64,000 bases of DNA from Paenibacillus polymyxa (GCF_018614975.1 NZ_JAGGNR010000057.1:1-64000); one strand, 5' to 3'; shown: positions 34,595 to 44,090, counted from the first letter of the stretch. Notes: generated by a model from the sequence alone, not told the origin. A program made the numbers and translations.

Positions 34595-35329
34595 TCAGAC
34601 GACCCAGCCATTTCTTACGGCATGAAGAGCCGCTTGTGTCCGATCCGCCAGCCCCAGTTTGTCGAGCAGATGACTGACATGGGTTTTGACCGTTTTTTCG
34701 GTGATGACCAATTGGACTGCAATCTCCTTGTTGCTCAATCCTTGAGCAATCAGCCCCAAAACCTCTTGTTCACGGCGAGTGAGCATATCCAGACCACCTA
34801 GGGACGCTTCAGTGGATTTCCTCGTCTGCTTCAGCTCTTGAAGTTGACTGTCTGCTGACTGATCTGCCGTTATATGCTGTGGTTGCTGTTCATTGATGGA
34901 CCAATCGGATGAAGCCATCACATGCATCAATTGACCCGCTGCGGCGGGATGCAATTCTACCTGACCTGCATACACATTGCGAATGGCCACAGCCAGATCC
35001 TCCGGTTCAATATCTTTGAGCAGATACCCCTTCACCCCCGCTCGTACAGCAGGAACGACATGATCCTGATCCGAAAACGATGTGAGTACAATAATTCGCG
35101 TTGCTGGCATTAATGCACGCAACCGTCTGGCTGTTTCAATTCCATCCATGACCGGCATATGCAGATCCATTAATACCACGTCAGGTTTTAACGCTTCCGC
35201 CTGTGCCAGTGCTTCCTGCCCGTTCGATGCTTCACCAACAACCTCCATGTCTTGCTGTGTGCTCAAAAAAACGTGCAACCCTCGTCTCACCATCGCATGA
35301 TCATCTGCGAGCAAAATCGTAATCGGCAT
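34595..35329 (-). CDS. NarL/LuxR-family response regulator
   Basis: A 244-residue two-component regulator. Receiver domain 1-120: acidic pocket D9-D10 (LLADDHAMVR), phospho-acceptor Asp in VVLMDLHMPVMDG, and Lys in GYLLKDIEPEDL. A Gln/Ser-rich linker of about 45 residues (NEQQPQHITADQSADSQLQE) is longer than usual. The LuxR DNA-binding domain is at about 178-240: LTRREQEVLGLIAQGLSNKE and ITEKTVKTHVSHLLDKLGLA. It follows the histidine kinase by 18 bases. By order it resembles YhcZ/AirR. Confidence 0.94.
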   Translation of the reverse strand: MPITILLADDHAMVRRGLHVFLSTQQDMEVVGEASNGQEALAQAEALKPDVVLMDLHMPVMDGIETARRLRALMPATRIIVLTSFSDQDHVVPAVRAGVKGYLLKDIEPEDLAVAIRNVYAGQVELHPAAAGQLMHVMASSDWSINEQQPQHITADQSADSQLQELKQTRKSTEASLGGLDMLTRREQEVLGLIAQGLSNKEIAVQLVITEKTVKTHVSHLLDKLGLADRTQAALHAVRNGWVV

Positions 35330-35347
35330 CTCTTCTTCCCCCTGACT

Positions 35348-37015
35348 TTATACAGAATCGAACGGAAGTGGAATGACTGCCGTTACTGTTGTCCCCTTGC
35401 GGGAAGAACTCACTATTTCTAAGCTGCCCCCGAGCGATTGAGCCCGTTCCTTCATAATGGACAGGCCAAGGGAGCTTCCAGACGATGCTTTTGGCCTTTC
35501 CGCACCACCTTTCCCCTGATCTGTGACGGTGAACACCACTTCATGATCACTTAACTTGAGGATGACCTCAGCAGAAGGAACATCAGCGTGTTTCCGTACA
35601 TTATTCAGCGCTTCCTGACCGATTCGCCACAATGCTTCTTCTATATTACGCGGTAAAGACCGCATTCCCGTCCGATTCAACACCACTTGAAGACCCTGGC
35701 TGGTGCCGTATTCCTGTAGTGCATGGAGCAGCCCTGCTTCCAGTCCCGCGGGACGGAGCTGCATAATCAATACACGCATTTCCTTGAGCGCCTCCTGAGA
35801 CAAAGCCCGAATATCCTTCATCGCTTCCGCTGCCGGGTGCAACTGCTCGGAGCCGGATAACATACTTTCCGCGCCTTTAGCAGTTAACGATAGTGAAAAT
35901 AAAATCTGATTAACCGAATCATGCAGATCACGTGCCAACCGGTTTCTCTCTTCCAGTCGTGCAAGTTCGCGGCGATTCTCCGCCAGCTTCAGACTCTCCC
36001 ATGAGGCAGCAATATGTTCGGCCAATGCCTCCAACACTTCACGGTCCGCCTGCGCAGGACCTGATGTTCCTATTCCGATCACCAGAATTCCCGTTTCCCC
36101 TGGCGTATGGTACGGAAGGGGAGCAGCAATCCCCGAGGCAACGGAATTCATAGCCTGGTCAGGCTTGCACAGGGTAAATATCTCAGCGATCTCTGTCCCA
36201 GACAGAGATGTAGCACGATGATTATTGATTACAAGGTTCATATGGCTCGTCACTTCTGAAGATAACGGAGTACTTGATAACGTTCGAACCTTATCATCTG
36301 CATAGGTTGCCTGCACAACAAACATTCCGTTTTTCTGATGAATGATTGTAACAAAAGGCCAATCATAATGCTGCCCAAGCAGCTGTACAACTTTTAAAGA
36401 AAATGCATCAGAGTTGCTGCATTCGTTCACTGCAAGACCCAAGGCTGTGCTGAACTCCCCCAGCTTGGCATACAGATCAGCTCGTCGCTGCTCCGCACGA
36501 TACAATCTCATCCGCTCTATCGCACTACCAATCTGGTACGCCACACCCTGCAACAGTGCCAGTTCACTGTCGCTGAAATGTTCCTTGGCTGGCGCAGCCA
36601 CGTTGAGCAGGCCGAGCATCTTCTCCCCTGACCTTAACGGGACGGTTGCATGATGGGTAATATCATGGGTATCTCCCCATTGGAATTCCACCGCATCCTC
36701 CAAGCGTTTACAGTTAATGATGTTGACCGCATGATTGAGTCGACCGTCCTTGAAACGGTTCACACACCAGCAGGTGCCCGTTCGCATTGGCTCTTTATCT
36801 TTACGTAGTAATGCCGGGGGCAGATTGTAATCCGAAACACAAGTATAGTCTCCACGTTCATTAATCAGAAACATCCAGCCTGCCGTTAATCCGGTCAACT
36901 CCAGTAATTTGCCGACCACAGTATCCAGCATGAGGCTCAGATCATTTGACGTATTGAGCGTTTCCGCGATTGTCTTCAACGTGACCATTTCCTGCATTCC
37001 GACTTCTTCCGACAT
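35348..37015 (-). CDS. GAF-domain sensor histidine kinase (YhcY/AirS/NarX-type)
   Basis: About 555 residues starting MSEEVGMQEM. A first GAF domain at about 25-180 contains four cysteines (YTCVSD, CWC and INC), the last two spaced C-X17-C; a second GAF-like region spans about 185-340. The HisKA_3 dimerisation helix has the phospho-His in RLARDLHDSVNQILFSL, and the HATPase shows EEALWRIGQEALNNVRKHAD and DQGKG ... GLSIMKERAQ. No transmembrane segment: a cytoplasmic sensor. The cysteine layout resembles the FeS-binding GAF of AirS, suggesting redox or oxygen sensing; this is inference. Confidence 0.92.
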   Translation of the reverse strand: MSEEVGMQEMVTLKTIAETLNTSNDLSLMLDTVVGKLLELTGLTAGWMFLINERGDYTCVSDYNLPPALLRKDKEPMRTGTCWCVNRFKDGRLNHAVNIINCKRLEDAVEFQWGDTHDITHHATVPLRSGEKMLGLLNVAAPAKEHFSDSELALLQGVAYQIGSAIERMRLYRAEQRRADLYAKLGEFSTALGLAVNECSNSDAFSLKVVQLLGQHYDWPFVTIIHQKNGMFVVQATYADDKVRTLSSTPLSSEVTSHMNLVINNHRATSLSGTEIAEIFTLCKPDQAMNSVASGIAAPLPYHTPGETGILVIGIGTSGPAQADREVLEALAEHIAASWESLKLAENRRELARLEERNRLARDLHDSVNQILFSLSLTAKGAESMLSGSEQLHPAAEAMKDIRALSQEALKEMRVLIMQLRPAGLEAGLLHALQEYGTSQGLQVVLNRTGMRSLPRNIEEALWRIGQEALNNVRKHADVPSAEVILKLSDHEVVFTVTDQGKGGAERPKASSGSSLGLSIMKERAQSLGGSLEIVSSSRKGTTVTAVIPLPFDSV

Positions 37016-37115
37016 GGCAGATTTCTCTCCTTTGGCTAATGCCAACTGTGGTTTGTTCAACTATTGTAACCAATCCACCTTGGATATTAAAGGATCAACT
37101 TCTTCAATCGCTCAC

Positions 37116-37598
37116 TCAGCCCAGCTTCTGGCGCTCTTTGCGGGACACAGACAAAGGCTCCATATTAATCAGACCTCGATCTGACAGAGCCAGCGCCATT
37201 TTGTAGAAAGCACGTGTACGAATCTTCGTATACGTATCCTTGCTGACAGGTGGATCAAACACATGGTTATACACTTTATAGTCAAACACATCATCATCTT
37301 TCAGATATCGTTCACATACGAGTACACGTTCCTTTTCACTCAGCCGGGACACAACAAAATCAATCGTATCGCAATATGCCTGACGCGCGCGCTGCACGTC
37401 CACATTGTAGATCGCCGTTCTCGCCGTGGTATCCCCCGTCACATTGGTTGCACCGTGGAAACGCTCGGCATAACTTGCCGTCACCATAACCTCTCGTTCT
37501 TCAAATGCAATCGTTTTATAGATTCGATATTTCTCCAGCGCAGCTTCAACAGCCGTTTGCGTTTTGCGTCGGTCTAATTCGGGCAGCATCAATTCCAT
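37116..37598 (-). CDS. ArpU/Xpf-type phage transcriptional regulator
   Basis: A 160-residue protein of the ArpU family, sigma-like late activators found in phages of Firmicutes. MELMLPELDRRKTQTAVEAA is the family's N-terminal signature, FVVSRLSEKERVLVCERYLK and VSKDTYTKIRTRAFYKMALA form the region-4-like helix-turn-helix. It diverges from the xre-immA pair, as xpf sits near xre in PBSX. No late-gene target lies immediately downstream; the nearest is the tail module 8 kb away on the same strand. AGGAGG-like site before ATG. Confidence 0.8.
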   Translation of the reverse strand: MELMLPELDRRKTQTAVEAALEKYRIYKTIAFEEREVMVTASYAERFHGATNVTGDTTARTAIYNVDVQRARQAYCDTIDFVVSRLSEKERVLVCERYLKDDDVFDYKVYNHVFDPPVSKDTYTKIRTRAFYKMALALSDRGLINMEPLSVSRKERQKLG

Positions 37599-37857
37599 AT
37601 TTATCTTCCTCCTCTAATATTTTTTACTCCATTCATATCTCTCACTCTATCGTTCACGTCATGTTGTTTTGCCATCATTTTTTGCACGATGGAAAAACGC
37701 TCTTATTCATAGAATTGTCCAGTTTCCTAAATAAATAACGACATGTCTTCAATTTCCCCCTGTTGCCTTTTGGAATCACTCCAAACCGCGATAATGCGGG
37801 GAATTCCACTTTCAGAAGTTGATTTCAAAATATACACTCCGCCTTAACTTTACATTA

Positions 37858-37877
37858 TGTTCGTATATTGTTCGTAT
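37858..37877. promoter_or_regulatory. Tandem operator-like repeats TGTTCGTAT
   Basis: Two identical 9-mers 11 bases apart, one helical turn, in the divergent control region. This is a usual layout for phage-type repressor sites; binding by the neighbouring Xre protein or ArpU-like protein is inference. Confidence 0.45.
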
Positions 37878-38124
37878 TTCTATTTGAGGATACCACTTTC
37901 TGGAGATCGGAGTAAACCTTCATTTTCGTTCGTTTTGACGATAAAATAAAACCTTCGCTCTCATTTCCTATGCCTTTTGGCATAATTGTTTCATATCTCT
38001 TTACCTAATGGTATATATACGTTATAGTACTGTTTAATTAATGAACTTCCGTATAAGTCATTTGTTTTTTAATATTAAGGAGAGATCTTTGAAATATGTG
38101 TTAATGTACTTACCAAGAGCGAAC

Positions 38125-38262
38125 GTAGTGGAGGAGACGGAATCGATTCTGAAGAAGCAAAGCGTTCGCCTTTATCAACGGAATTCACCCTTTAGAAAAG
38201 GGAAACAGGAAATCCGGGGATAACAGCGATCAAAAGAACGATCCGAATCCGGAACGGCGCAC
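38125..38262 (-). repeat. Palindromic MITE-like repeat, copy E (reverse orientation)
   Basis: On the minus strand it reads GCCGTTCCGGATTCGGATCG, TGATCGCTGTTATCCCCGG ... GATAAAGGCGAACGCTTTGC and TTCTTCAGAATCGATTCCGT, closely matching copy A. It is the only copy in this orientation. Confidence 0.82.
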
Positions 38263-38350
38263 CCGCAGAGGTTTAGGAGTTAACGCATTCAACTTTCTTC
38301 TTAATATTAATTTCAAGCACTTGTACGAATCAAAGGAGTTGGCATAAACT

Positions 38351-38791
38351 GTGGAGCACGCTTTTGGTCCTTATATGAAACAACTGCGCGAGCAACAGGG
38401 ATACAGCATCAATCAGCTCGCCGAAGCAGCCGGAATAAGCAACTCACAGATTTCACGTATTGAGAATGGGGTTCGGGGTGTACCGAAACCAGCGACCATC
38501 CGCAAAATTTCAGATGCACTCTCGGTCCCCTATACAGAGATGATGAAGCAGGCCGGTTATATTGAACCAGGGAGTGCTGCTGAACTTCAGGATGTACCGG
38601 AATGGGCGACATACAAAGACCGTCGTGATTTCAAAAAGATGCTGGAGGACGATGATGATCTGATGTTTGACGGCATTCCACTCGATGAAGAAGACAAGAA
38701 ACGAATTAAGGATGTGCTGACAGGTCTGTTCTGGGAAGCCAAACAGATGAACAAACGCAAAAAGACAGACGAACCGGAAAATCGCCCATGA
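38351..38791 (+). CDS. XRE-family repressor-like regulator
   Basis: A 146-residue regulator that starts with GTG behind AAAGGAGTTGG. The helix-turn-helix is at about 7-62 (MKQLREQQGYSINQLAEAAG, then ISNSQISRIENGVRGVPKP). The C-terminal half is acidic (LEDDDDLMFDGIPLDEEDKK) and carries no protease domain, as in Xre of PBSX and ImmR of ICEBs1, which are cleaved by a partner ImmA protease. It is followed by such a partner after 42 bases. It likely represses a mobile element or the tail module. Confidence 0.9.
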   Translation: MEHAFGPYMKQLREQQGYSINQLAEAAGISNSQISRIENGVRGVPKPATIRKISDALSVPYTEMMKQAGYIEPGSAAELQDVPEWATYKDRRDFKKMLEDDDDLMFDGIPLDEEDKKRIKDVLTGLFWEAKQMNKRKKTDEPENRP

Positions 38792-38833
38792 GGCATGACC
38801 AACTGAATTTAATGAGGCAGCAGGTGAGATCAT

Positions 38834-39250
38834 ATGGATGACATTGTAACAAAGCTGATTCGAAAACACCGGACCAACTGCCCGTTCAGCATTGCCCGCG
38901 CGGTTGGAATACAGATTCGTTTCACCAATTTGGGGAAGTCCACCAAGGGACTGTACTTTCGCAAGCTCCGGCGCAGATTTATCGTCATACACAATGATTT
39001 GCCGCCGGAATGGCAGCGGTTCGTATGTGCCCATGAGCTTGGCCATGATCGACTTCATAAAGGAATCAATCGATTCTTTTTGGAGGAGCATTCCTATTTT
39101 GCTCCAGGCAAGCTGGAACGACAGGCCAACCGGTTTGCCATTCAACTGTTAACCTCCGGAGTAATGCCTGAGCCGGATGAATCTCTGGAGAAATTCTGTT
39201 TGCGAACCGGACTGCCGCGTGAAGCGCAGCATTTTTTTTACACCACTTAA
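38834..39250 (+). CDS. ImmA/IrrE-family metallopeptidase
   Basis: A 138-residue zinc peptidase with the HExxH motif in CAHELGHDRLHKG at about residues 71-83 and the third ligand region ERQANRFAIQLL at about 97-108. It belongs with the repressor upstream: ImmA-type proteases cleave their Xre partner on DNA damage. A GCAGGTGAG-type site precedes the ATG. Resembles PBSX XkdA. The target protein is inferred from gene pairing. Confidence 0.92.
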   Translation: MDDIVTKLIRKHRTNCPFSIARAVGIQIRFTNLGKSTKGLYFRKLRRRFIVIHNDLPPEWQRFVCAHELGHDRLHKGINRFFLEEHSYFAPGKLERQANRFAIQLLTSGVMPEPDESLEKFCLRTGLPREAQHFFYTT

Positions 39251-39376
39251 GAACATATGTTCTTTATTGAGATTATATTTTCCAACAACAGATTTACATG
39301 TCACTTTCAGGTTACCTATTTTTACTTAATTCGCGAGATTTCCTAATAATAGTCTGTTAAAATACTACGTGAGCTG

Positions 39377-39390
39377 TGTAAGCGCTCAAG
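39377..39390 (+). promoter_or_regulatory. cre-like site upstream of the 5'-nucleotidase gene
   Basis: TGTAAGCGCTCAAG keeps the core of the catabolite-response element TGWAANCGNTNWCA with mismatches only at the last two positions. It lies 33 bases before the nucleotidase start, downstream of an AT-rich promoter region with GTTAAAAT. Confidence 0.4.
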
Positions 39391-39422
39391 TAAATTATTA
39401 ATTGGGGAGGTTTCGGATTCAT

Positions 39423-41222
39423 ATGAAAATCTGGAAGAATTACGTTTCACTTCTGCTAACGGTCTGTTTGCTGTTTGGCAGTGTAGGTATTGCCGCGGCT
39501 GCAACGGACACCACTCCGGGCACAGGCAAACACATTACCATTCTACATACGAATGATACGCATGCCCGCGCAGTTGAATCTTCACCTGCTATGGGTTTTG
39601 CCAAAGTAGCTGGAATCGCTGACAAATATCGCAGCGAAAACCCGAACACACTCTTGCTTGATGCGGGAGATGCTGTGCATGGTACAACGTTTGCCACTCT
39701 CGTGAACGGTGAGAGTATCGTGAAACTCATGAATGAAATGGGCTACCAAGCGATCGTACCGGGTAATCATGAGTTCAACTATGGCTCGGATCGCCTGCTT
39801 GAGCTGGCGGACATGATGAATTTCCCAATGATTAGTGCCAACGTGAAGAAAAAAGACGGAACTCGTCTCTTCGATCCTTACCTGATTGAAGAAATTGATG
39901 GTGTAAAGGTTGGAATCATTGCCCTATCTACACCTGAAACGATGTACAAAACGAATCCGAAAAACGTAGAAGGTCTTGATATTACAGACCCCTCTGCGGA
40001 AGCTAAAGTTCTGGTGAACGAGATCCGCAGCAAAGTAGATGTTGTTGTGGTATTGGGACACCTTGGACAAGACGCGTCCAGCACGGATACTAGTTTAAAA
40101 GTAGTTAAAGAAGTTCCTGGCATCGATATATTCATTGATGGTCACAGCCACACAATACTGCAGGACGGTCTTGTATCCGATAACGGAACATTGATCGCAA
40201 GTGCAGGAGAATACACGAACTACGTAGGTGTCATCGATCTGTGGGTAGACGGTGGTAAAGTAACGAAGAAACAAGCAACATTGATTGATGAAACTGAAGC
40301 AAAAGACATCAAACCCAATGAGAAAGTCGCGGCTCTCGTGAACTCCATTCAAAAAGAACAAGAGCCTATTTTGAAAGAAGAAGTAGCCAATACAGCCATT
40401 CTGCTGGATGGTAAACGTGAACAGGTACGTGCAGGTGAAACCAATCTGGGTGACCTGCTTGCAGATGCGATTCGGGATGTCAGCAACGCCGATATCGCCC
40501 TGACTAACGGTGGTGGTATCCGTGCTTCCATTGAAAAAGGTATCGTAACCAAAGGTGATGTTATCACTGTGCTTCCATTTGGTAATCAAGTGGTAACCCT
40601 TGAAGTGAAAGGGGCCGATATTCTGGCAGCCCTTGAAGTCGGTGTAGGTTCCTACCCGGAACCAAGCGGTGGATTCCCGCAAGTATCTGGAATCAAGTTC
40701 AAAATCGACACTTCCGCTGCAGAAGGTAGCCGTGTACATTCCGTAACCGTTGGCGATAAAGCTCTTGATTTGGAAGCAACATACACGCTGGCAACCAATG
40801 ATTTCACTGCTGTTGGCGGTGACGAGTACACCATGTTCACCAAATATGCTACAACAGGTATGTACGGCGCGTTGGATGAAGCGTTGATTAACTACATGCA
40901 AAAGCTTGGCGCTGTAGACATCAAAACAGATGGTCGGATCAGTGAAGCGAAAAAACCTGCAGTAGAGCCAGAAACTCCGGCAACAGAAACACCAGCTCCA
41001 ACCAAGCCAAAACCAGAAACACCAAAACCGGAAAAACCGTCTAAGCCGACGCCAAGCAAACCAGCTCCAGCCAAACTGCACGTTGTTAAATCCGGAGATT
41101 CCCTGTATTCCATCTCCAAACAATACGGCACAACTTGGCAGGCATTGCAAAAGCTGAACAATATCAAAAATCCACACTGGATCTATCCAGGTCAACAATT
41201 GAAATTACCAGCAGCTTCTTAA
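39423..41222 (+). CDS. Secreted bifunctional 5'-nucleotidase/UDP-sugar hydrolase with LysM anchor
   Basis: A 599-residue exported enzyme. Signal peptide about 1-27 (LLLTVCLLFGSVGIAAAA). The metallophosphatase domain (30-270) has HTNDTHAR, LDAGDAVHG, GNHEFNYG and FIDGHSHT, the dimetal ligands; the 5'-nucleotidase C domain (310-500) contains NLGDLLADAIRD and TNGGGIRASI. A Pro/Lys/Thr linker leads to a C-terminal LysM domain (LHVVKSGDSLYSISKQYGTT ... IYPGQQLKL). It would release nucleosides and phosphate from nucleotides at the cell wall. A terminator follows at 41301. ATG at 39423 is chosen over an upstream TTG. Confidence 0.94.
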   Translation: MKIWKNYVSLLLTVCLLFGSVGIAAAATDTTPGTGKHITILHTNDTHARAVESSPAMGFAKVAGIADKYRSENPNTLLLDAGDAVHGTTFATLVNGESIVKLMNEMGYQAIVPGNHEFNYGSDRLLELADMMNFPMISANVKKKDGTRLFDPYLIEEIDGVKVGIIALSTPETMYKTNPKNVEGLDITDPSAEAKVLVNEIRSKVDVVVVLGHLGQDASSTDTSLKVVKEVPGIDIFIDGHSHTILQDGLVSDNGTLIASAGEYTNYVGVIDLWVDGGKVTKKQATLIDETEAKDIKPNEKVAALVNSIQKEQEPILKEEVANTAILLDGKREQVRAGETNLGDLLADAIRDVSNADIALTNGGGIRASIEKGIVTKGDVITVLPFGNQVVTLEVKGADILAALEVGVGSYPEPSGGFPQVSGIKFKIDTSAAEGSRVHSVTVGDKALDLEATYTLATNDFTAVGGDEYTMFTKYATTGMYGALDEALINYMQKLGAVDIKTDGRISEAKKPAVEPETPATETPAPTKPKPETPKPEKPSKPTPSKPAPAKLHVVKSGDSLYSISKQYGTTWQALQKLNNIKNPHWIYPGQQLKLPAAS

Positions 41223-41300
41223 GCTCCGCAAAGCAAAGTTCATATAGGCATGATCGCTTATAAGGCGCAACAACATAACGAATCTAACTTGTCACAACAT

Positions 41301-41347
41301 AAAGGGTGTCCCCCAAGCCAGATCACTGGTTAAGGGGACACCCTTTT
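41301..41347 (+). terminator. Terminator of the 5'-nucleotidase gene
   Basis: AAAGGGTGTCCCC pairs with GGGGACACCCTTT around a ~20-base loop, followed by TTTGTATCTC, about 80 bases after the stop codon. Confidence 0.8.
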
Positions 41348-41820
41348 GTATCTCAGTTCTTACACCTCAATCCACATCAGGCATGAACATTCCCTGTGGA
41401 CATATCCTGCTGATCCTGACAATCACCTGAGGCAAAAATAAATCCCGTCTAGGCCTTTATGGACCAACCTCATCATATGCCTTCGAAACCGAACTATATA
41501 AAAAGTCTCCGGAATTACCGTGTTCATGCAGTTATTGTACATTTAATATCGACATTTCTGTCTACTCAACATTGCATACTTGCACATAAATCTGCCTGAG
41601 TAAGATCATCCTCAAATCCTTAATCATAAAATCATTTGTATACTAAATACATATGTCCACATATAGTTATTTCGTATGATATCACTCATAAAATCCTACC
41701 AAATTGCATGCCTATAGCCCTCTTTTTCATGCTCACATTGGAATTTCAGCAATCAAAATCATCTACCGCATCATATTCGGTACTATTATATGAACTCATA
41801 TATTCAGCCAATCCCTGAAT
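41348..41820. other. AT-rich gene-free stretch
   Basis: Between the nucleotidase terminator and the end of proS nothing identifiable was seen: no good open frame, repeat or hairpin with a U tract. A 60-codon AT-rich frame at 41636-41818 lacks a ribosome binding site. Confidence 0.4.
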
Positions 41821-43605
41821 TTAGGAAGTGAGCTGTTCCTTCACATAAAGCACAGCCTCCTGTGCCGTCAAAGCAATTCGTTTCGATTCACCTGATGCTG
41901 CAAGTGCGTGTGATCCCAGTTCGACCTGCCCTTCTGCAGCTCCTCGGCCAACAACGATCTGCACAGGCAATCCGATCAGCTCCGCATCCTTGAATTTCAC
42001 ACCCGGACGTTCATCCCGATCATCAACCAATACCGTGTAACCGCCATCGATCAATTGTTGCTCCAGTTCGAGGGTGAGCTGACGCTGCTGCTCATCCTTC
42101 CAGCTAACCGGAATCAGATGCACATCATATGGCGCCACAGCAGCAGGCCATCTTATGCCATCATCTCCTGCATACTGCTCAGCTATAGCGGCCATCAGAC
42201 GGGATACGCCAATACCGTAACACCCCATGACTGGCGCGCACTGCCGACCATTACGATCCAGGAATGAAGCGCCCATGGCATCACTATATTTCGTCCCCAA
42301 TTTGAAAATATGGCCAACCTCAATACCTTTGGTAAAACCAAGTGGTGATGCACATGTTGGACAAGCATCCCCTTCCGCAGCAAAGCGGATTCGTTCTACT
42401 CGCTCCAATGCAAAATCAATGCCTGGGCGTACGCCGGAAACATGCACATCCATTTCATTGGCTCCTGTCATTGCACTCTTCATCACTGCCACGTCAGCGT
42501 CCACCACCATCGGCAGATTTAGTCCAATCGGACCCAGAAAACCTACCTTGAGATTTGGATGTGCCGCAATGGCTGCATCGTCTGCAAGGGTCAGTTCCTC
42601 TGCACCCAACACCTTCTTAAATGCGATGTCATTCAGTTCATGATCTCCACGTACAAGGGCAGCGACGAGCTGATCGTCTGCCAGATAAAGCAGTGTTTTG
42701 ATCATATGTTCAGCACCTTTACCCACAAAAGTGCTTAACTCTGCAATCGTACGAACGCCTGGTGTCGAGATGCGTACTACGTTTTCCGCTCCTGAATGTT
42801 GATCCGTTTGAAGCGCGGAGTCTGCACTCGCGGAGACGGCTGGAACTTCCAAGCTTCCTTCTTTTTTCTCAATATCTCCCGAAATCTGATAACCCGCTTT
42901 CTCCAGATTCGCAGCATATCCACAATGTTTGCAGGTTACAATTGTGTCCTCACCTACATCAGCTAGAGCCATGAACTCGTGTGTTTCTCCTTGACCACCA
43001 ATCGTTCCTGCGTCAGCCTCAACACGGATATAGTCCAGACCACAACGCTTCAGAATGCGACTATAAGCTGTATTCATCGCCTGATAGGTCCGATCAAGCT
43101 CTTCCCAATCCGAAGCAAAGGAGTACGCATCTTTCATGATAAATTCACGACCGCGCAGCAATCCAAATCGAGGACGGCGTTCATCCCGGAACTTGGTTCC
43201 GATCTGATACAGAGTGAATGGCAGCTTACGATACGAGTTCACCTCATCCCGCGCTAACGCAGTTACAACTTCTTCATGTGTTGGTCCAAGAGCAAATTCC
43301 CGTGCATGACGATCCTTCAGACGCATTAATTCAGGACCATATTGTGTGTACCTTCCGGACTCTTCCCACAGTTCGGCTGGCTGCATAATTGGCAGCAATA
43401 CTTCCTGACACCCTGCACGGTCCATCTCTTCTCGAACGATCCGTTCAACGTTTAACAAGATACGCCTTCCGAGAGGCAGGTAACTGTAGATCCCTGCTGC
43501 CAGTTGGCGAATCATGCCGGAACGTAATAACCAGCGATGTCCCGCAGCATCTGCCTCCGCTGGCGCTTCACGTAATGTTGGAACAAGCATTTCACTTTGA
43601 CGCAT
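41821..43605 (-). CDS. proS: Prolyl-tRNA synthetase (bacterial ProS type)
   Basis: A class II synthetase of about 594 residues that charges tRNA-Pro. Motif 2/3 and substrate regions are clear: LVPTLREAPAEADAAGHRWL, RSGMIRQLAAGIYSYLPLGR, FRDERRPRFGLLRGREFIMK and the C-terminal GIGVSRLMAAIAEQ with the anticodon-binding domain after 490. An inserted YbaK-like editing domain (about 220-400; AHPNLKVGFLGPIGLNLP) marks the long bacterial form. The start at 43605 (MRQSEML) follows GGAGTG. Expression is governed by a T-box leader. Confidence 0.97.
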   Translation of the reverse strand: MRQSEMLVPTLREAPAEADAAGHRWLLRSGMIRQLAAGIYSYLPLGRRILLNVERIVREEMDRAGCQEVLLPIMQPAELWEESGRYTQYGPELMRLKDRHAREFALGPTHEEVVTALARDEVNSYRKLPFTLYQIGTKFRDERRPRFGLLRGREFIMKDAYSFASDWEELDRTYQAMNTAYSRILKRCGLDYIRVEADAGTIGGQGETHEFMALADVGEDTIVTCKHCGYAANLEKAGYQISGDIEKKEGSLEVPAVSASADSALQTDQHSGAENVVRISTPGVRTIAELSTFVGKGAEHMIKTLLYLADDQLVAALVRGDHELNDIAFKKVLGAEELTLADDAAIAAHPNLKVGFLGPIGLNLPMVVDADVAVMKSAMTGANEMDVHVSGVRPGIDFALERVERIRFAAEGDACPTCASPLGFTKGIEVGHIFKLGTKYSDAMGASFLDRNGRQCAPVMGCYGIGVSRLMAAIAEQYAGDDGIRWPAAVAPYDVHLIPVSWKDEQQRQLTLELEQQLIDGGYTVLVDDRDERPGVKFKDAELIGLPVQIVVGRGAAEGQVELGSHALAASGESKRIALTAQEAVLYVKEQLTS

Positions 43606-43659
43606 CTGGACACACTCCAATCTTCCTTTTTGTTATCAAAATACGGCGTATAAACAGCA

Positions 43660-43969
43660 AAAAGACACATCCGTCAAGGGACGAATGTGTCGTGGTACCA
43701 CCCTTATTTAACTGCAAATTAATCCGTTCGCAACCTATGCGATCTGTGACATGCAGTCCTACGGGGCATAACGGGCCCTGGCCGGCGGAGGTTGCAACCC
43801 TGGATGGGCATTCTCTTCCGCAGCTCGCGAGGTAGGAATTATGAAGCAGCTACAGGAACCTTGCACCACACTGTTCCCTCTCTGTTGAAGCTGGCTTGCA
43901 CAATCATGTCCTCGTTATAACGCTGTTATCATTTTTGATCACATTAGTTCATTTACAAGAAATTGTCAA
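43660..43969 (-). promoter_or_regulatory. proS promoter and T-box leader with terminator
   Basis: On the minus strand: -35 TTGACA (43969-43964), 17-base spacer, -10 TAATGT (43946-43941), then a ~280-base leader. It contains the T-box sequence AGGGTGGTACCACG (43704-43691) and a terminator GACACATTCGTCCC ... GACGGATGTGTC followed by TTTTTG at about 43660. Uncharged tRNA-Pro would pair with the T-box bulge and allow antitermination. The specifier codon was not located with certainty. Confidence 0.92.
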
Positions 43970-44090
43970 CCACACCGAGTTACATACAGTACAATGAATT
44001 TCACAACGATGGCTGACACGACAGCGCGTTCCCTGTAATATAGAGAAATAGAATATACCCTTGGTATGAATTGATAAAGGAGCTTGTCCT

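Larger units (their letters stand above)
37599..38350. other. Regulatory space between arpU-like and xre-like genes
   Basis: A 750-base divergent region. It holds two direct TGTTCGTAT repeats (37858-37866 and 37869-37877), repeat copy E (38125-38262) and AT-rich sequence. A 38041-38223 frame and a TTG-started frame at 38089 with an AAGGAGAG site run into repeat E and look like chance or truncated frames, so no gene is called. Confidence 0.5.

Noticed and set aside
38041..38223. Short plus-strand frames ahead of the xre-like gene, including a TTG start with AAGGAGAG
   Set aside because: They read into repeat copy E and end at it; a gene truncated by the repeat is possible, but nothing supports it.
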